This document shows, one piece after another, positions 1 through 6,446 of a stretch of 10,044 bases of DNA. Positions within the stretch are counted from its first letter, which is position 1. The number at the start of each line of letters is the position of its first letter. The translations under genes were made by a program, and so were the position numbers. Under the pieces are notes generated by a model. That model did no database searches, was not told the origin of the DNA, and saw only the letters and a program-made list of their open reading frames with translations. The stretch lies in the NCBI GenBank assembly GCA_002394465.1, contig DGTU01000036.1, positions 1 through 10,044 of the forward strand. The letters are read 5' to 3'. The DNA comes from Treponema sp. UBA4328 (GTDB lineage: Bacteria > Spirochaetota > Spirochaetia > Treponematales > Treponemataceae).

Positions 1-278
1 TCCGCCAGATTGCTGAGAACGCAGGTGTTGACGGTGCAGTTGTTGCAGAAAAAGCAAAGAACGAAAAGAAAGGCACCGGCTACAATGCCCGCACAGGCAA
101 GTGGGTTGATATGATGGCTGACGGTATCATCGACCCGGCTAAGGTAACACGAAGCGCACTCCAGAACGCAGCAAGCGTTGCCGGAATGCTCCTCACAACA
201 GAATGTGCTATCACAGACATTCCAGAGCCACCGGCACCAGCTGCCGCACCAGCTCCTGGAATGGGAATGGATTACTAA
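1..278 (+). CDS. groEL: Chaperonin GroEL (Hsp60), C-terminal fragment
   Basis: This is the last 91 residues of the large chaperonin subunit; the 5' part lies outside the window and complete codons begin at base 3. GroEL forms double seven-membered rings that fold proteins in the cytoplasm with ATP and GroES. The fragment covers the end of the equatorial domain. Recognisable family segments are the RQIAENAGVDG start, the GYNARTGKWVDMM stretch, the IIDPAKVTRSALQNAASVAG helix and the TTECAITDIPEP strand. The usual flexible Gly-Met tail is short here: a Pro/Ala-rich stretch ending GMGMDY. The stop codon TAA is at 276-278. No downstream gene is coupled to it; the transcript runs into a large folded element and a terminator. 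Identity is essentially certain from the C-terminal signature. Confidence 0.97.
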   Translation, partial: RQIAENAGVDGAVVAEKAKNEKKGTGYNARTGKWVDMMADGIIDPAKVTRSALQNAASVAGMLLTTECAITDIPEPPAPAAAPAPGMGMDY

Positions 279-294
279 CTAATGCATAAAGCAT

Positions 295-394
295 AATTGC
301 CACACGGATTCGATTTTGCTACGCAAAATCAGCATAGGAGATAAACTTCTATAAAGCTGGATTTCCGTAGGAAATCCGAATCCGTGTGGCAATT
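295..394 (+). repeat. Cloverleaf-shaped inverted-repeat element in the groEL 3' UTR
   Basis: The sequence folds on paper into a four-way junction. The outer stem is 17 perfect base pairs (295-311 with 378-394). Three arms fill the interior end to end. Arm 1 (312-330) has an 8-bp stem and a TAC loop. Arm 2 (331-358) has AGC/GCT at its base, an AAA bulge at 353-355, and a 7-bp stem (334-340 with 346-352) with one G-T pair. Arm 3 (359-377) has an 8-bp stem and a GTA loop. The G-T pair is stable only as G-U in RNA read from the + strand, which suggests the RNA is the folded form. A T-run (393-397) follows. It may be a dispersed palindromic repeat or a 3'-end mRNA stabiliser. The pairing is seen directly; the role is inferred. 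Confidence 0.75.
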
Positions 395-399
395 TTTAT

Positions 400-430
400 G
401 TCCGCTCCGTTTGGGGCGGGCTTTTTTTTT
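400..430 (+). terminator. Rho-independent terminator after groEL
   Basis: A 9-bp GC-rich stem (400-408 with 413-421, including two G-T pairs) closes a GTTT loop and is followed at once by nine T residues (422-430). This is a textbook intrinsic terminator on the + strand. It ends the groEL transcript 122 bases after the stop codon and isolates the thioesterase gene downstream. Confidence 0.9.
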
Positions 431-495
431 ATAACCGCATTCTTTAACAATAACTGAATCTATGCTAATCTGTGAGCATCTTTAATTATTTCGCT

Positions 496-501
496 AAGGG
501 G
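496..501 (+). promoter_or_regulatory. Ribosome binding site that fixes the thioesterase start
   Basis: AAGGGG lies six bases before the ATG at 508. An in-frame GTG at 472 would extend the protein by 12 residues but has no such site upstream, so the ATG at 508 is the better start. Confidence 0.8.
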
Positions 502-507
502 ATTCTT

Positions 508-1263
508 ATGGCAGAATACAGACAGTTTCATGACGCAGACGGAAAATTTAATTTTGAGACAATGGTCTATTTTTGTGAGGCAAACGACAGCAAACAGCTC
601 AGCCTCTACGACCTTCTGAAAATTGCTTCCGACGGAGCTGTCGAAGATTTTAACCAGCGGGGAATGAGCCGGGATGCCCTTACGGAAAACGGCTATGCAA
701 TTCTTGTAAGCCGCCAGTCCTTCCGCTTTCACCGCATGCCGCGCGAAAACGAAGCAATTGTCTTAAAAACCTGGGAAGAAAAGCCTGAAGTCCTCCAGTT
801 TGTGCGTGCCTATGAAATTGAAAGCATGTCCGGCGAAAAACTTGTAAGCGGTCTGAGCGCATGGCTTTTAGTAAATCCCGAAGCACACAAAATCATTCCT
901 ATAAAGAATTTTACGATGCGCACTGCCCCGGACTTTCAGACTGAGCATGACTGCATCAAATACGGCAAGATTCCTCACCCGGAAAACATGACTCTCCTCG
1001 ATGAAAGAATCATCAAATATTCTGACATAGACGGAAACGGACATACAAACAACGCCCGCTACGGAGCTTTCGTTGCAGACGCAATTCCTGCTGAACTCCG
1101 CCACGTACAATTCACAGACTTCCGCCTCAACTATGCAAAAGAAGCAAAACTCGGACAGAAACTTGAAGTATACGGGGAAGTTGACAGCGAAAACAAAAAA
1201 CTCACCCTGATCGGAAAGACTGAACAGGACGTTTCATTTGAAGCCGAACTTTACTGGGCATAA
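508..1263 (+). CDS. Acyl-ACP thioesterase (FatA/FatB-like, double hot-dog)
   Basis: The predicted 251-residue cytoplasmic enzyme would hydrolyse acyl-ACP to free fatty acid and ACP, ending or diverting chain elongation. The length suits a bacterial acyl-ACP thioesterase with two hot-dog domains. The N-terminal half has the SFRFHRMPRENE and KTWEE stretch (about 71-91), then RAYEI and SAWLLVNP (100-124). The C-terminal hot dog carries the family signature DGNGHTNNARY (175-185), with N177 and H179 at the positions of the plant-enzyme catalytic Asn and His. The ATG at 508 has a good ribosome site (AAGGGG). The gene stands alone between a terminator and the convergent efp. Bases 431-507 show only a weak promoter candidate (TTAACA at 444, TG-extended TAATCT at 466). 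Chain-length preference cannot be read from sequence. Confidence 0.9.
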   Translation: MAEYRQFHDADGKFNFETMVYFCEANDSKQLSLYDLLKIASDGAVEDFNQRGMSRDALTENGYAILVSRQSFRFHRMPRENEAIVLKTWEEKPEVLQFVRAYEIESMSGEKLVSGLSAWLLVNPEAHKIIPIKNFTMRTAPDFQTEHDCIKYGKIPHPENMTLLDERIIKYSDIDGNGHTNNARYGAFVADAIPAELRHVQFTDFRLNYAKEAKLGQKLEVYGEVDSENKKLTLIGKTEQDVSFEAELYWA

Positions 1264-1293
1264 AAAAAACACGGTCCGATTATGAACCGTGTT
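1264..1293 (-). terminator. Intrinsic terminator of the efp transcript
   Basis: A perfect 8-bp inverted repeat (1268-1275 with 1286-1293) with a 10-base loop lies downstream of efp. On the minus strand it is followed by eight T residues (plus-strand A-run 1262-1269, partly within the stem). On the + strand no T-run follows, so it should act mainly leftward, though the hairpin may also stabilise the 3' end of the converging thioesterase mRNA. Confidence 0.8.
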
Positions 1294-1319
1294 CTCAAAT
1301 AAATCCTTACGGAATTAAA

Positions 1320-1910
1320 TTAGTTTTTTGCACGTTCTACGAATGATCCGTCACGTGTATCAATTACGATGCGGTCATCTGTGTTGCAGAACAATGGAAC
1401 CATTACTTCGATTCCTGTATCAAGAGTAGCTGGTTTTGAAGATTTTCCAGATGTATCACCTTTGATTCCTGGTTCACAGTAAGTGATTTTACGTGTGATC
1501 CTGATTGGAAGATCGATACCAACCGGCTTTCCTTCGTAGTATGTAATTTCGAGAGCGTAGTCGTCATCATCGCCTTCTGCTTCAGACGGTTTGATGTATC
1601 CTGCGTTATCACCGAGATCTTCTTTTGTAAGAACGACTTCTTCCCAGTTCTCGTCCATGAAGTGATAATCATCACCATCAACATAAGAAAGTTTTACGGC
1701 TTTCTTCTCGAGTTCGATTTCCTGGAATTTATCTCCGGCGTCAACGCCGAGGTCTTTTGTAGAACCAGTTACAATGTTCTTAACACGAAGGTTTACTGTG
1801 ATACCCTGACGTCCACCTTTCTGACCAAGCTTTTTCTGAACGATAATCGGCTCATTTTCACAAATAAAAGCTGTACCAACTTTAATTTCATTTGTTACGA
1901 TTGTACCCAT
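1320..1910 (-). CDS. efp: Translation elongation factor P, arginine-type
   Basis: The 196-residue protein has the normal EF-P length and three-domain layout. EF-P binds ribosomes stalled at consecutive prolines, between the P and E sites, and promotes peptide bond formation. The N-terminal KOW-like domain has the loop QKGGRQGITV; aligned to the conserved VK.KN segment after it, R34 occupies the place of E. coli Lys34 and Pseudomonas Arg32. Later landmarks are EPGIKGDTSG (146-155), KPATLDTG (159-166), VPLF and the C-terminal IDTRDGSFVERAKN. An acidic patch, EGDDDD, lies at 112-117. The arginine predicts rhamnosylation by EarP, encoded just upstream, rather than lysylation. Translation starts at an ATG with AAGGAA seven bases upstream (1918-1923). 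It is the last gene of the leftward run and has its own promoter. Confidence 0.96.
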   Translation of the reverse strand: MGTIVTNEIKVGTAFICENEPIIVQKKLGQKGGRQGITVNLRVKNIVTGSTKDLGVDAGDKFQEIELEKKAVKLSYVDGDDYHFMDENWEEVVLTKEDLGDNAGYIKPSEAEGDDDDYALEITYYEGKPVGIDLPIRITRKITYCEPGIKGDTSGKSSKPATLDTGIEVMVPLFCNTDDRIVIDTRDGSFVERAKN

Positions 1911-1944
1911 GACTTATTTCCTTATTATAAAAGATTTTCTTAAG

Positions 1945-1973
1945 ATTATATTTAAAAAATGCTATTTTATCAA
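1945..1973 (-). promoter_or_regulatory. Sigma-70-type promoter for efp
   Basis: On the minus strand, TTGATA (1968-1973) and TATAAT (1945-1950) are separated by exactly 17 bases. The predicted start near 1938 gives a leader of about 28 bases that keeps the AAGGAA ribosome site. The -35 box lies inside the last codons of earP, so efp can be transcribed separately from the genes upstream. A second TATAAT at 1924-1929 would start transcription past the ribosome site and has no matching -35, so it is less likely. Confidence 0.65.
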
Positions 1974-3188
1974 TACTAAAAAATCCAGCATCTTTTCAGA
2001 AAGATTTCCCAGATTCAATGTTTTTGCAGCAAAATCTTTGAACGCCGGCCTTATTTCATCAAGATTAAAAAGAATCTCTTTCAGGCATTCTTCCATTTTT
2101 TCCTGCGCTTCTTCTTCATTTTTACATCCGGAAATATTTCCCCATGCGTCCACAGCTTCCGGACAGCATTTTACATCAAAATTTCTGTTATAAAGCCATG
2201 CAATTTCATCTGTTGCCGGACAATTTAAAAGATCGTGAAATGCCTTTAATTTCACCAGCTGGAATTCCTCATCCTGCTGATAGATATTCCACAAAAAAGG
2301 AATGCCTGTAAGGGCCGCCCTTGCAAATGAATCTTCACCACGGATAAAAAGAAAATCCATTGAGCATAAAAATGCATCCCAGACTTCCTGACTCAGGTAT
2401 GGAAGATAATCCACAGCAAATTTTTTTTCCTTAAATTCTTTTTCTGTCTTTTTAAATGATTCTAATCCGGCCCCTGAAGCAACATATACATGAACTTTTT
2501 TCCGGTCTCTTTCAGTAAAACTGCTGACTGCATTAAAAAAGAAGGTAAAATTTTTAGGATAAGAAAAAACAAGGATTCTGAACTCTTCATCAGAAAGAGG
2601 AACTGTCTCTGTCAGCTCTTTCAGCCGGTCTTTTCTGTAATTCTTATCTGTAAGTGCACTTAAGAAAGCCTTGTCCAGAATAAGTCCGCCTGTTTTCCCG
2701 GTAAATCCCGGCATAAAAAAATATTTCCGGACGTTTTTAGATCTGCTTCCGCCCCTTAAAAGATGAAAGTCTTCTGCCCATTTTTCTGCCGTGAGATATT
2801 CAATATTTAAGATTCTGCATAATTTTCCTGAGCTGGAAAAATCTTCACCATAGATAAGCTCATCAAGCCAGTCCGGAAGTCCGCATTGAAAAGTCTGAAG
2901 AATAACAGCCGGAATGTTTTTCTGAAAATATTTTCTGCATGCATCTGCATTATTCCAGTCAAAAATATTCCAGCCCCTGTAAGTCTGAAACCCCAGGGAA
3001 GGATTGATCTCACCGGCAATCTTTTTAAAAACTTCCAGATCATTGACGACAAGATTCAGCTTTATGCTGCTGTTTATATCTGTCAGTGAGCGGCAGAGAC
3101 GATAAACGACTCCAATATCGCCGAAATTGTCGATAATTTTGCAAAGGATGGTGATTTCGTTGATTTCTGATGAATTTAATTCCGGCAT
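1962..3188 (-). CDS. earP: EF-P arginine rhamnosyltransferase EarP
   Basis: The 408-residue protein belongs to the EarP family (formerly DUF2331), GT-B-fold inverting enzymes that transfer rhamnose from dTDP-rhamnose to the EF-P loop arginine. The N-terminal motif IIDNFGDIGVVYRL (18-31) contains D20 and D24, matching the paired aspartates essential in characterised EarPs. Further family marks are LNIEYLTAEKW (127-137), FFMPGFTGKTGGL (157-169), and IRGEDSFARA (282-291), whose R283, E285 and S287 match the nucleotide-sugar site. FLWNIYQQ (298-305) follows. The length is a little above that of the proteobacterial enzymes. The ATG at 3188 has no Shine-Dalgarno sequence; a promoter lies close upstream. 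The stop is 51 bases before efp, its substrate gene. Supply of dTDP-rhamnose must come from Rml genes elsewhere. Confidence 0.93.
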   Translation of the reverse strand: MPELNSSEINEITILCKIIDNFGDIGVVYRLCRSLTDINSSIKLNLVVNDLEVFKKIAGEINPSLGFQTYRGWNIFDWNNADACRKYFQKNIPAVILQTFQCGLPDWLDELIYGEDFSSSGKLCRILNIEYLTAEKWAEDFHLLRGGSRSKNVRKYFFMPGFTGKTGGLILDKAFLSALTDKNYRKDRLKELTETVPLSDEEFRILVFSYPKNFTFFFNAVSSFTERDRKKVHVYVASGAGLESFKKTEKEFKEKKFAVDYLPYLSQEVWDAFLCSMDFLFIRGEDSFARAALTGIPFLWNIYQQDEEFQLVKLKAFHDLLNCPATDEIAWLYNRNFDVKCCPEAVDAWGNISGCKNEEEAQEKMEECLKEILFNLDEIRPAFKDFAAKTLNLGNLSEKMLDFLVLIK

Positions 3189-3196
3189 TTAATTAA

Positions 3197-3224
3197 AATA
3201 TAAGAAAAGCGGGTTCTTTATCAA
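3197..3224 (-). promoter_or_regulatory. Candidate promoter for earP
   Basis: On the minus strand, TTGATA (3219-3224) and TATATT (3197-3202) are 16 bases apart, each one mismatch from consensus. Only eight bases separate the -10 box from the earP ATG, so transcription would begin at or next to the start codon. This fits the absence of a ribosome site, but the AT-rich spacer region makes a chance match possible. Confidence 0.4.
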
Positions 3225-3233
3225 TAAGCACAA

Positions 3234-4154
3234 TCAGTACAGGACTGTAAGTATTCCAGGCAGAATTTCCATCTTTACCCGGCTTCCCTGGCCGATGAAT
3301 TCACCGTCCGTATTTGAATAGGCTTCAGGTTCTGATTCAATATCAAGCGAACGGCAGTTTTTAATGTAAAACCCCTTTTTATTACCGTGTTTACCTGCAA
3401 CCAGCAGCGGAAACTTAAGGAAAGTTTTCCATTTCGGAATCCCGGAAGCAATACAGACGGAAAGCATGCCGTCATCCGGAACTGCATCAGGAGCCATCGG
3501 AACGCCGCCGCCTTCGGCAAAACAGTTCATTCCGGCAAGAAAAATCAGTTTTTCCACATTTTTAACTTCACCGTCATCGAAGGTTATCCTTGCATTCATG
3601 GTTTTCATCGAGAACAGTATTTTTATGGTCAGCAGGGAATAACTCAGGCTCCCAAGATGAAGTTTATTGCATACAGTCTTGATTTTTGAAACATTTATTT
3701 TTGTTCCGACCTCTGCATCCATTCCGAATCCGGAACTGATTGCAAAGAGCCTTGAATTCGTTCCGCAGGTACTTCTGCCAAGGTCAATTTTTCTGCTGCC
3801 GTCTGATTTCAGGATTATATCAAGTGCTTCAAGGGGATTAGAACGTGGCAGGGAGAGTCCACGAGCAAAGTCATTTCCGCTCCCGGTCGGAATTATTCCT
3901 ATTTCAACCTTCGAAAAATCAACTATGCCGTTTATGACTTCATTGAGGGTTCCGTCTCCGCCGACAATAACAAGCTTAATTTTTTCGTCAGTACCTGCCG
4001 TCAGCTCCCGTGCTATCTGTGTAGCATGCCCCGCATATTCAGGAATTAATTCCGTATACTCAATGTTGCGCTTTACGAGTTCTGCCTTTACCTTATTCCA
4101 GGTCTTAACAGCCTTACCTGAACCGCCATAAAGATTAGCAAGAAAGTAATACAC
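3234..4154 (-). CDS. Diacylglycerol kinase-family lipid kinase (YegS/DgkB type)
   Basis: The 306-residue protein has the standard length and two-domain form of bacterial soluble lipid kinases (DAGK catalytic domain). These phosphorylate diacylglycerol or related lipids with ATP at the inner membrane face, recycling lipid released during envelope synthesis. The nucleotide-binding signature VIVGGDGTLNEV is at 62-73 and the second signature IPTGSGNDFAR at 88-98. The C-terminal beta domain shows FAEGGGVPMAPDAVPDDGML (212-231) and the DGE motif at 283-285. The start is GTG at 4154, two bases after the TPR gene's stop, so translation is probably coupled. The protein begins YYFLANLYGGSGKA, directly at the first beta strand and Gly-rich turn as the family does, which supports this start. 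The exact substrate (diacylglycerol, phosphatidylglycerol or a sphingoid lipid) cannot be told. Confidence 0.9.
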   Translation of the reverse strand: MYYFLANLYGGSGKAVKTWNKVKAELVKRNIEYTELIPEYAGHATQIARELTAGTDEKIKLVIVGGDGTLNEVINGIVDFSKVEIGIIPTGSGNDFARGLSLPRSNPLEALDIILKSDGSRKIDLGRSTCGTNSRLFAISSGFGMDAEVGTKINVSKIKTVCNKLHLGSLSYSLLTIKILFSMKTMNARITFDDGEVKNVEKLIFLAGMNCFAEGGGVPMAPDAVPDDGMLSVCIASGIPKWKTFLKFPLLVAGKHGNKKGFYIKNCRSLDIESEPEAYSNTDGEFIGQGSRVKMEILPGILTVLY

Positions 4155-4156
4155 GC

Positions 4157-5302
4157 CTAGACTTCCAGTCTTGCAAGTTCTGCAAGGGCAATTTTGTCAT
4201 TCGGATCATATTCAAGTACAGCCTGAAAATAAGCGGCTGCTTCTGAAGTTTTTCCTTCCTTGAGGGCAAGGTATCCGAGGTTTGAAATTATTTTTGTATT
4301 CTCACTGTCCAGGGCAAGTGCCTTTTCAAGGATTTTACGGGCCTTTCCAAGGTCGCCTTCTTCCATGTAGCAGATTGAAAGTTCATTGAATGTATCTGCA
4401 GTTTCACCGCCTTCAAGCGTAAGGGCTTTTTCAAAGGCCTGCTTTGCATCATCATAGCGTTCAAGCCTGCGAAGTGCCCAGCCAAGCATAAACCAGGCAT
4501 TCCATACATCCGGATTTTTTTCGATAAACTGACGGATTTCGTCAAGGCCTTCCTTTTCCTTGCCGTGTGCAATCAGGTCGTATGCGGCAGTAAAATGGTC
4601 ATCTTCCATGTTCCGGTTGTTTATTTCATCGAGCATCTGCTGCGCACGGTTTTTCTTGTAAATTCCGTTTTCTCCGAGTTCCTCGTCCTTAGCATCACAG
4701 GTAAGGGCAAGATATGTCTCAAAGCAGCTTTTTGCTTCCTTGAAGTTATGTTTTTTCAAATAGAAGAATGCAGCATTAAAGAATGCATCCGGTATTGCAG
4801 GCTCTGCATCAAGCGCTTCCCTGTAATAATTGAGCGCATCTTCATCATAGGCATCTGCATCATCAATAAGACCGGAACGTCTGTAGGAATCTGCCCTCTG
4901 ATCAAAGAAAAGTGCCGTATTAAGCACAGTAACGAGGTCGTCAGGATCAAATCCGCGCAGTGAAGAAAAGATTTCCTCTGCAAGATCCCAGTCTTCGTTT
5001 TTTGCCTTAAGTATTGCTGCTTCCGTAAGTTCTTTTTTAAGGTCCGGGCGGGCCTGCTTTAAAATTGAGCGGTAATACAGGATGTGCTGATTCTTCGGAT
5101 CATAGGCCATTATTGCAAGAAGCCCTGCAAGAATCTGTTCCTGTGTAAGTTCCTTCATGTTGAAAGTCCCCGGAGCATCCTTGTCTTTTTTCTGTACGGG
5201 AAGAGGAATCGTCGGATCTATCTGGAGTGCATTGTCTGAAAATTTTACTGATTCATCCAGATTTATAAAATAAACGTTATCAAGCGGATTCGATGGTTTC
5301 AT
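4157..5302 (-). CDS. Tetratricopeptide repeat (TPR) protein
   Basis: The 381-residue acidic protein has no signal peptide or membrane segment and is probably a cytoplasmic scaffold. Residues 1-50 are non-repetitive, with a Pro/Lys-rich segment near 29-45. Helical repeats follow, the clearest at about 173-200 (AFFNAAFFYLKKHNFKEAKSCFE), 266-299 (VWNAWFMLGWALRRLERYDDA), 302-333 and 336-369 (NLGYLALKEGKTSEAAAYF), all with the W/L-G-Y-A-P spacing of TPRs. Weaker repeats lie at about 92-125 and 236-264. TPRs bind partner proteins; the partner here is unknown. The ATG has AAGGGA about six bases upstream. It lies 30 bases after the PilZ gene and two bases before the lipid kinase gene, so these three probably share a transcript. 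No promoter is seen in the 30-base gap. Confidence 0.85.
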   Translation of the reverse strand: MKPSNPLDNVYFINLDESVKFSDNALQIDPTIPLPVQKKDKDAPGTFNMKELTQEQILAGLLAIMAYDPKNQHILYYRSILKQARPDLKKELTEAAILKAKNEDWDLAEEIFSSLRGFDPDDLVTVLNTALFFDQRADSYRRSGLIDDADAYDEDALNYYREALDAEPAIPDAFFNAAFFYLKKHNFKEAKSCFETYLALTCDAKDEELGENGIYKKNRAQQMLDEINNRNMEDDHFTAAYDLIAHGKEKEGLDEIRQFIEKNPDVWNAWFMLGWALRRLERYDDAKQAFEKALTLEGGETADTFNELSICYMEEGDLGKARKILEKALALDSENTKIISNLGYLALKEGKTSEAAAYFQAVLEYDPNDKIALAELARLEV

Positions 5303-5332
5303 ATGAGTCCCTTTAAAATATAGTTACTGATT

Positions 5333-6376
5333 TTATGCCGTTGGCTGCTGTGCTGCCGGCTGCTGAACCTGTGCCTGCGCCTGTACAGGCTGAGCCTGCT
5401 GAGAAGCCGGCTGAGCCTGAGGAACGGTCTGCTGTGCCTGAGGCTGTGCACTCTGCTGCGCTGTCTGTGGAGCATTCTGCTGAGCCTGAGGAGCCTGACC
5501 ATTCTGCTGCATTCTTGCAGCCATAGCTGCCTGAGCGGCCCTCTGCTGTGCAATCTGATCATTGACGGAGAGCTGGGTCTTGCGTACAGAAGTAAGGAAA
5601 CTGTTTACATGCAGCTTATATGGAAGCGGAACTGAATTTTCATCAAATTTGATGCTTGCAGTTACGATATCCTTGCGGCCCTCTATAAGGTCTGCACTTA
5701 CGATTGAACCGCGGATCTGTACTACTTCATGCGGCTCTTCAAATTCGAGTCTGAGTACGGCTTCCTTATTTGTAAGGAACTGTGAAAGTCCCATAAGGAT
5801 GATTTTTGCACCTGAGAAAGACAGGTCGCGGACAATACAATGTCTCGGAACATTCTGTATAAGTATGATTGCTTCTTCTTTTGTAAGGCTGAGTTTGCGC
5901 ATGCTGTCTGCGTTAAGCACGATACGCTCTTCACGTCTGCGGATTGCATTGGCATTTGCTTCAAGCAGTTTTCCGACAATTTCAATAAGGTCATCAGGCG
6001 GACGCTGCGTAAATGTAAGGGCTACAACTGCGAGTTCATGGGAATTCATGTACGGCGTAATTTTCTGAACTTTTGCAGGAACCATAAAGCTTATCAGTTC
6101 GTTATCTTCATCAAAGAAAGCGAACCTTATGTTTATTCCCTGCACGTCCTTTGCGCTGAGTGCCTGAAATGCACCTCCCTTGGTGCCTACTATAATCCTT
6201 GCAAGCTGAAACGAAGTTGAATTTATAATACAGGGCCACTGTCCGCCTTTGCACTTTATATAAATCTGGCGGGGATCAAGTTTTAGGGCTCTTATTATAT
6301 CTTTAGTAAAAGTAACTTCTGTATCACGGTAAGAATCGTAATATTTAGTCAGCTGCTGACTAGTTATAATTCCCAT
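5333..6376 (-). CDS. PilZ-domain protein, probable c-di-GMP receptor, with Gln/Ala-rich tail
   Basis: The 347-residue protein carries both PilZ c-di-GMP signatures: RxxxR in the run of arginines at 146-151 (R147 and R151), and DLSFSG at 184-189, matching (D/N)xSxxG. PilZ proteins change partner activity on binding cyclic di-GMP, often acting on motility, surface properties or transcription. Residues 1-140 form a separate, probably beta-rich domain that I cannot name; a YcgR-N-like role is possible. Residues 275-347 are almost wholly Gln, Ala and Pro and are likely disordered. No signal peptide or membrane helix is seen. The ATG lacks a ribosome site. The next upstream in-frame ATG (6406) meets a stop after four codons, so the start is secure. 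It heads a tight group with the TPR and lipid kinase genes. Confidence 0.88.
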   Translation of the reverse strand: MGIITSQQLTKYYDSYRDTEVTFTKDIIRALKLDPRQIYIKCKGGQWPCIINSTSFQLARIIVGTKGGAFQALSAKDVQGINIRFAFFDEDNELISFMVPAKVQKITPYMNSHELAVVALTFTQRPPDDLIEIVGKLLEANANAIRRREERIVLNADSMRKLSLTKEEAIILIQNVPRHCIVRDLSFSGAKIILMGLSQFLTNKEAVLRLEFEEPHEVVQIRGSIVSADLIEGRKDIVTASIKFDENSVPLPYKLHVNSFLTSVRKTQLSVNDQIAQQRAAQAAMAARMQQNGQAPQAQQNAPQTAQQSAQPQAQQTVPQAQPASQQAQPVQAQAQVQQPAAQQPTA

Positions 6377-6383
6377 ATCATCT

Positions 6384-6412
6384 ATAATACTTTATATATT
6401 TCGCATGGTCAA
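6384..6412 (-). promoter_or_regulatory. Sigma-70-type promoter for the pilZ gene
   Basis: On the minus strand, TTGACC (6407-6412) and TATTAT (6384-6389) are separated by exactly 17 bases, each one mismatch from consensus. The -10 box ends only seven bases before the ATG, so the predicted first transcribed base is the start codon or its neighbour. It lies in the 70-base gap after the unrecognised gene and would drive pilZ and the genes below it. Confidence 0.6.
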
Positions 6413-6446
6413 CGAAACTCAGGAATTTAAATTAAGAAATTTAGTC

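Noticed and set aside
472..507. GTG at 472 as the start of the thioesterase
   Set aside because: No ribosome site before it, while ATG 508 has AAGGGG at six bases, and the extra 12 residues do not look like part of the family.
3667..4131. Plus-strand 154-codon reading frame
   Set aside because: It is antisense to the lipid kinase, whose GGDGT and GSGNDFAR motifs fix the coding strand.
5335..5526. Plus-strand 63-residue Ala/Pro/Glu-rich reading frame
   Set aside because: It is the antisense shadow of the repetitive Gln/Ala/Pro tail of the PilZ gene, with no ribosome site or promoter.
6404..6406. Upstream in-frame ATG for the PilZ gene
   Set aside because: It meets a TAA after four codons, and it lies inside the promoter spacer.
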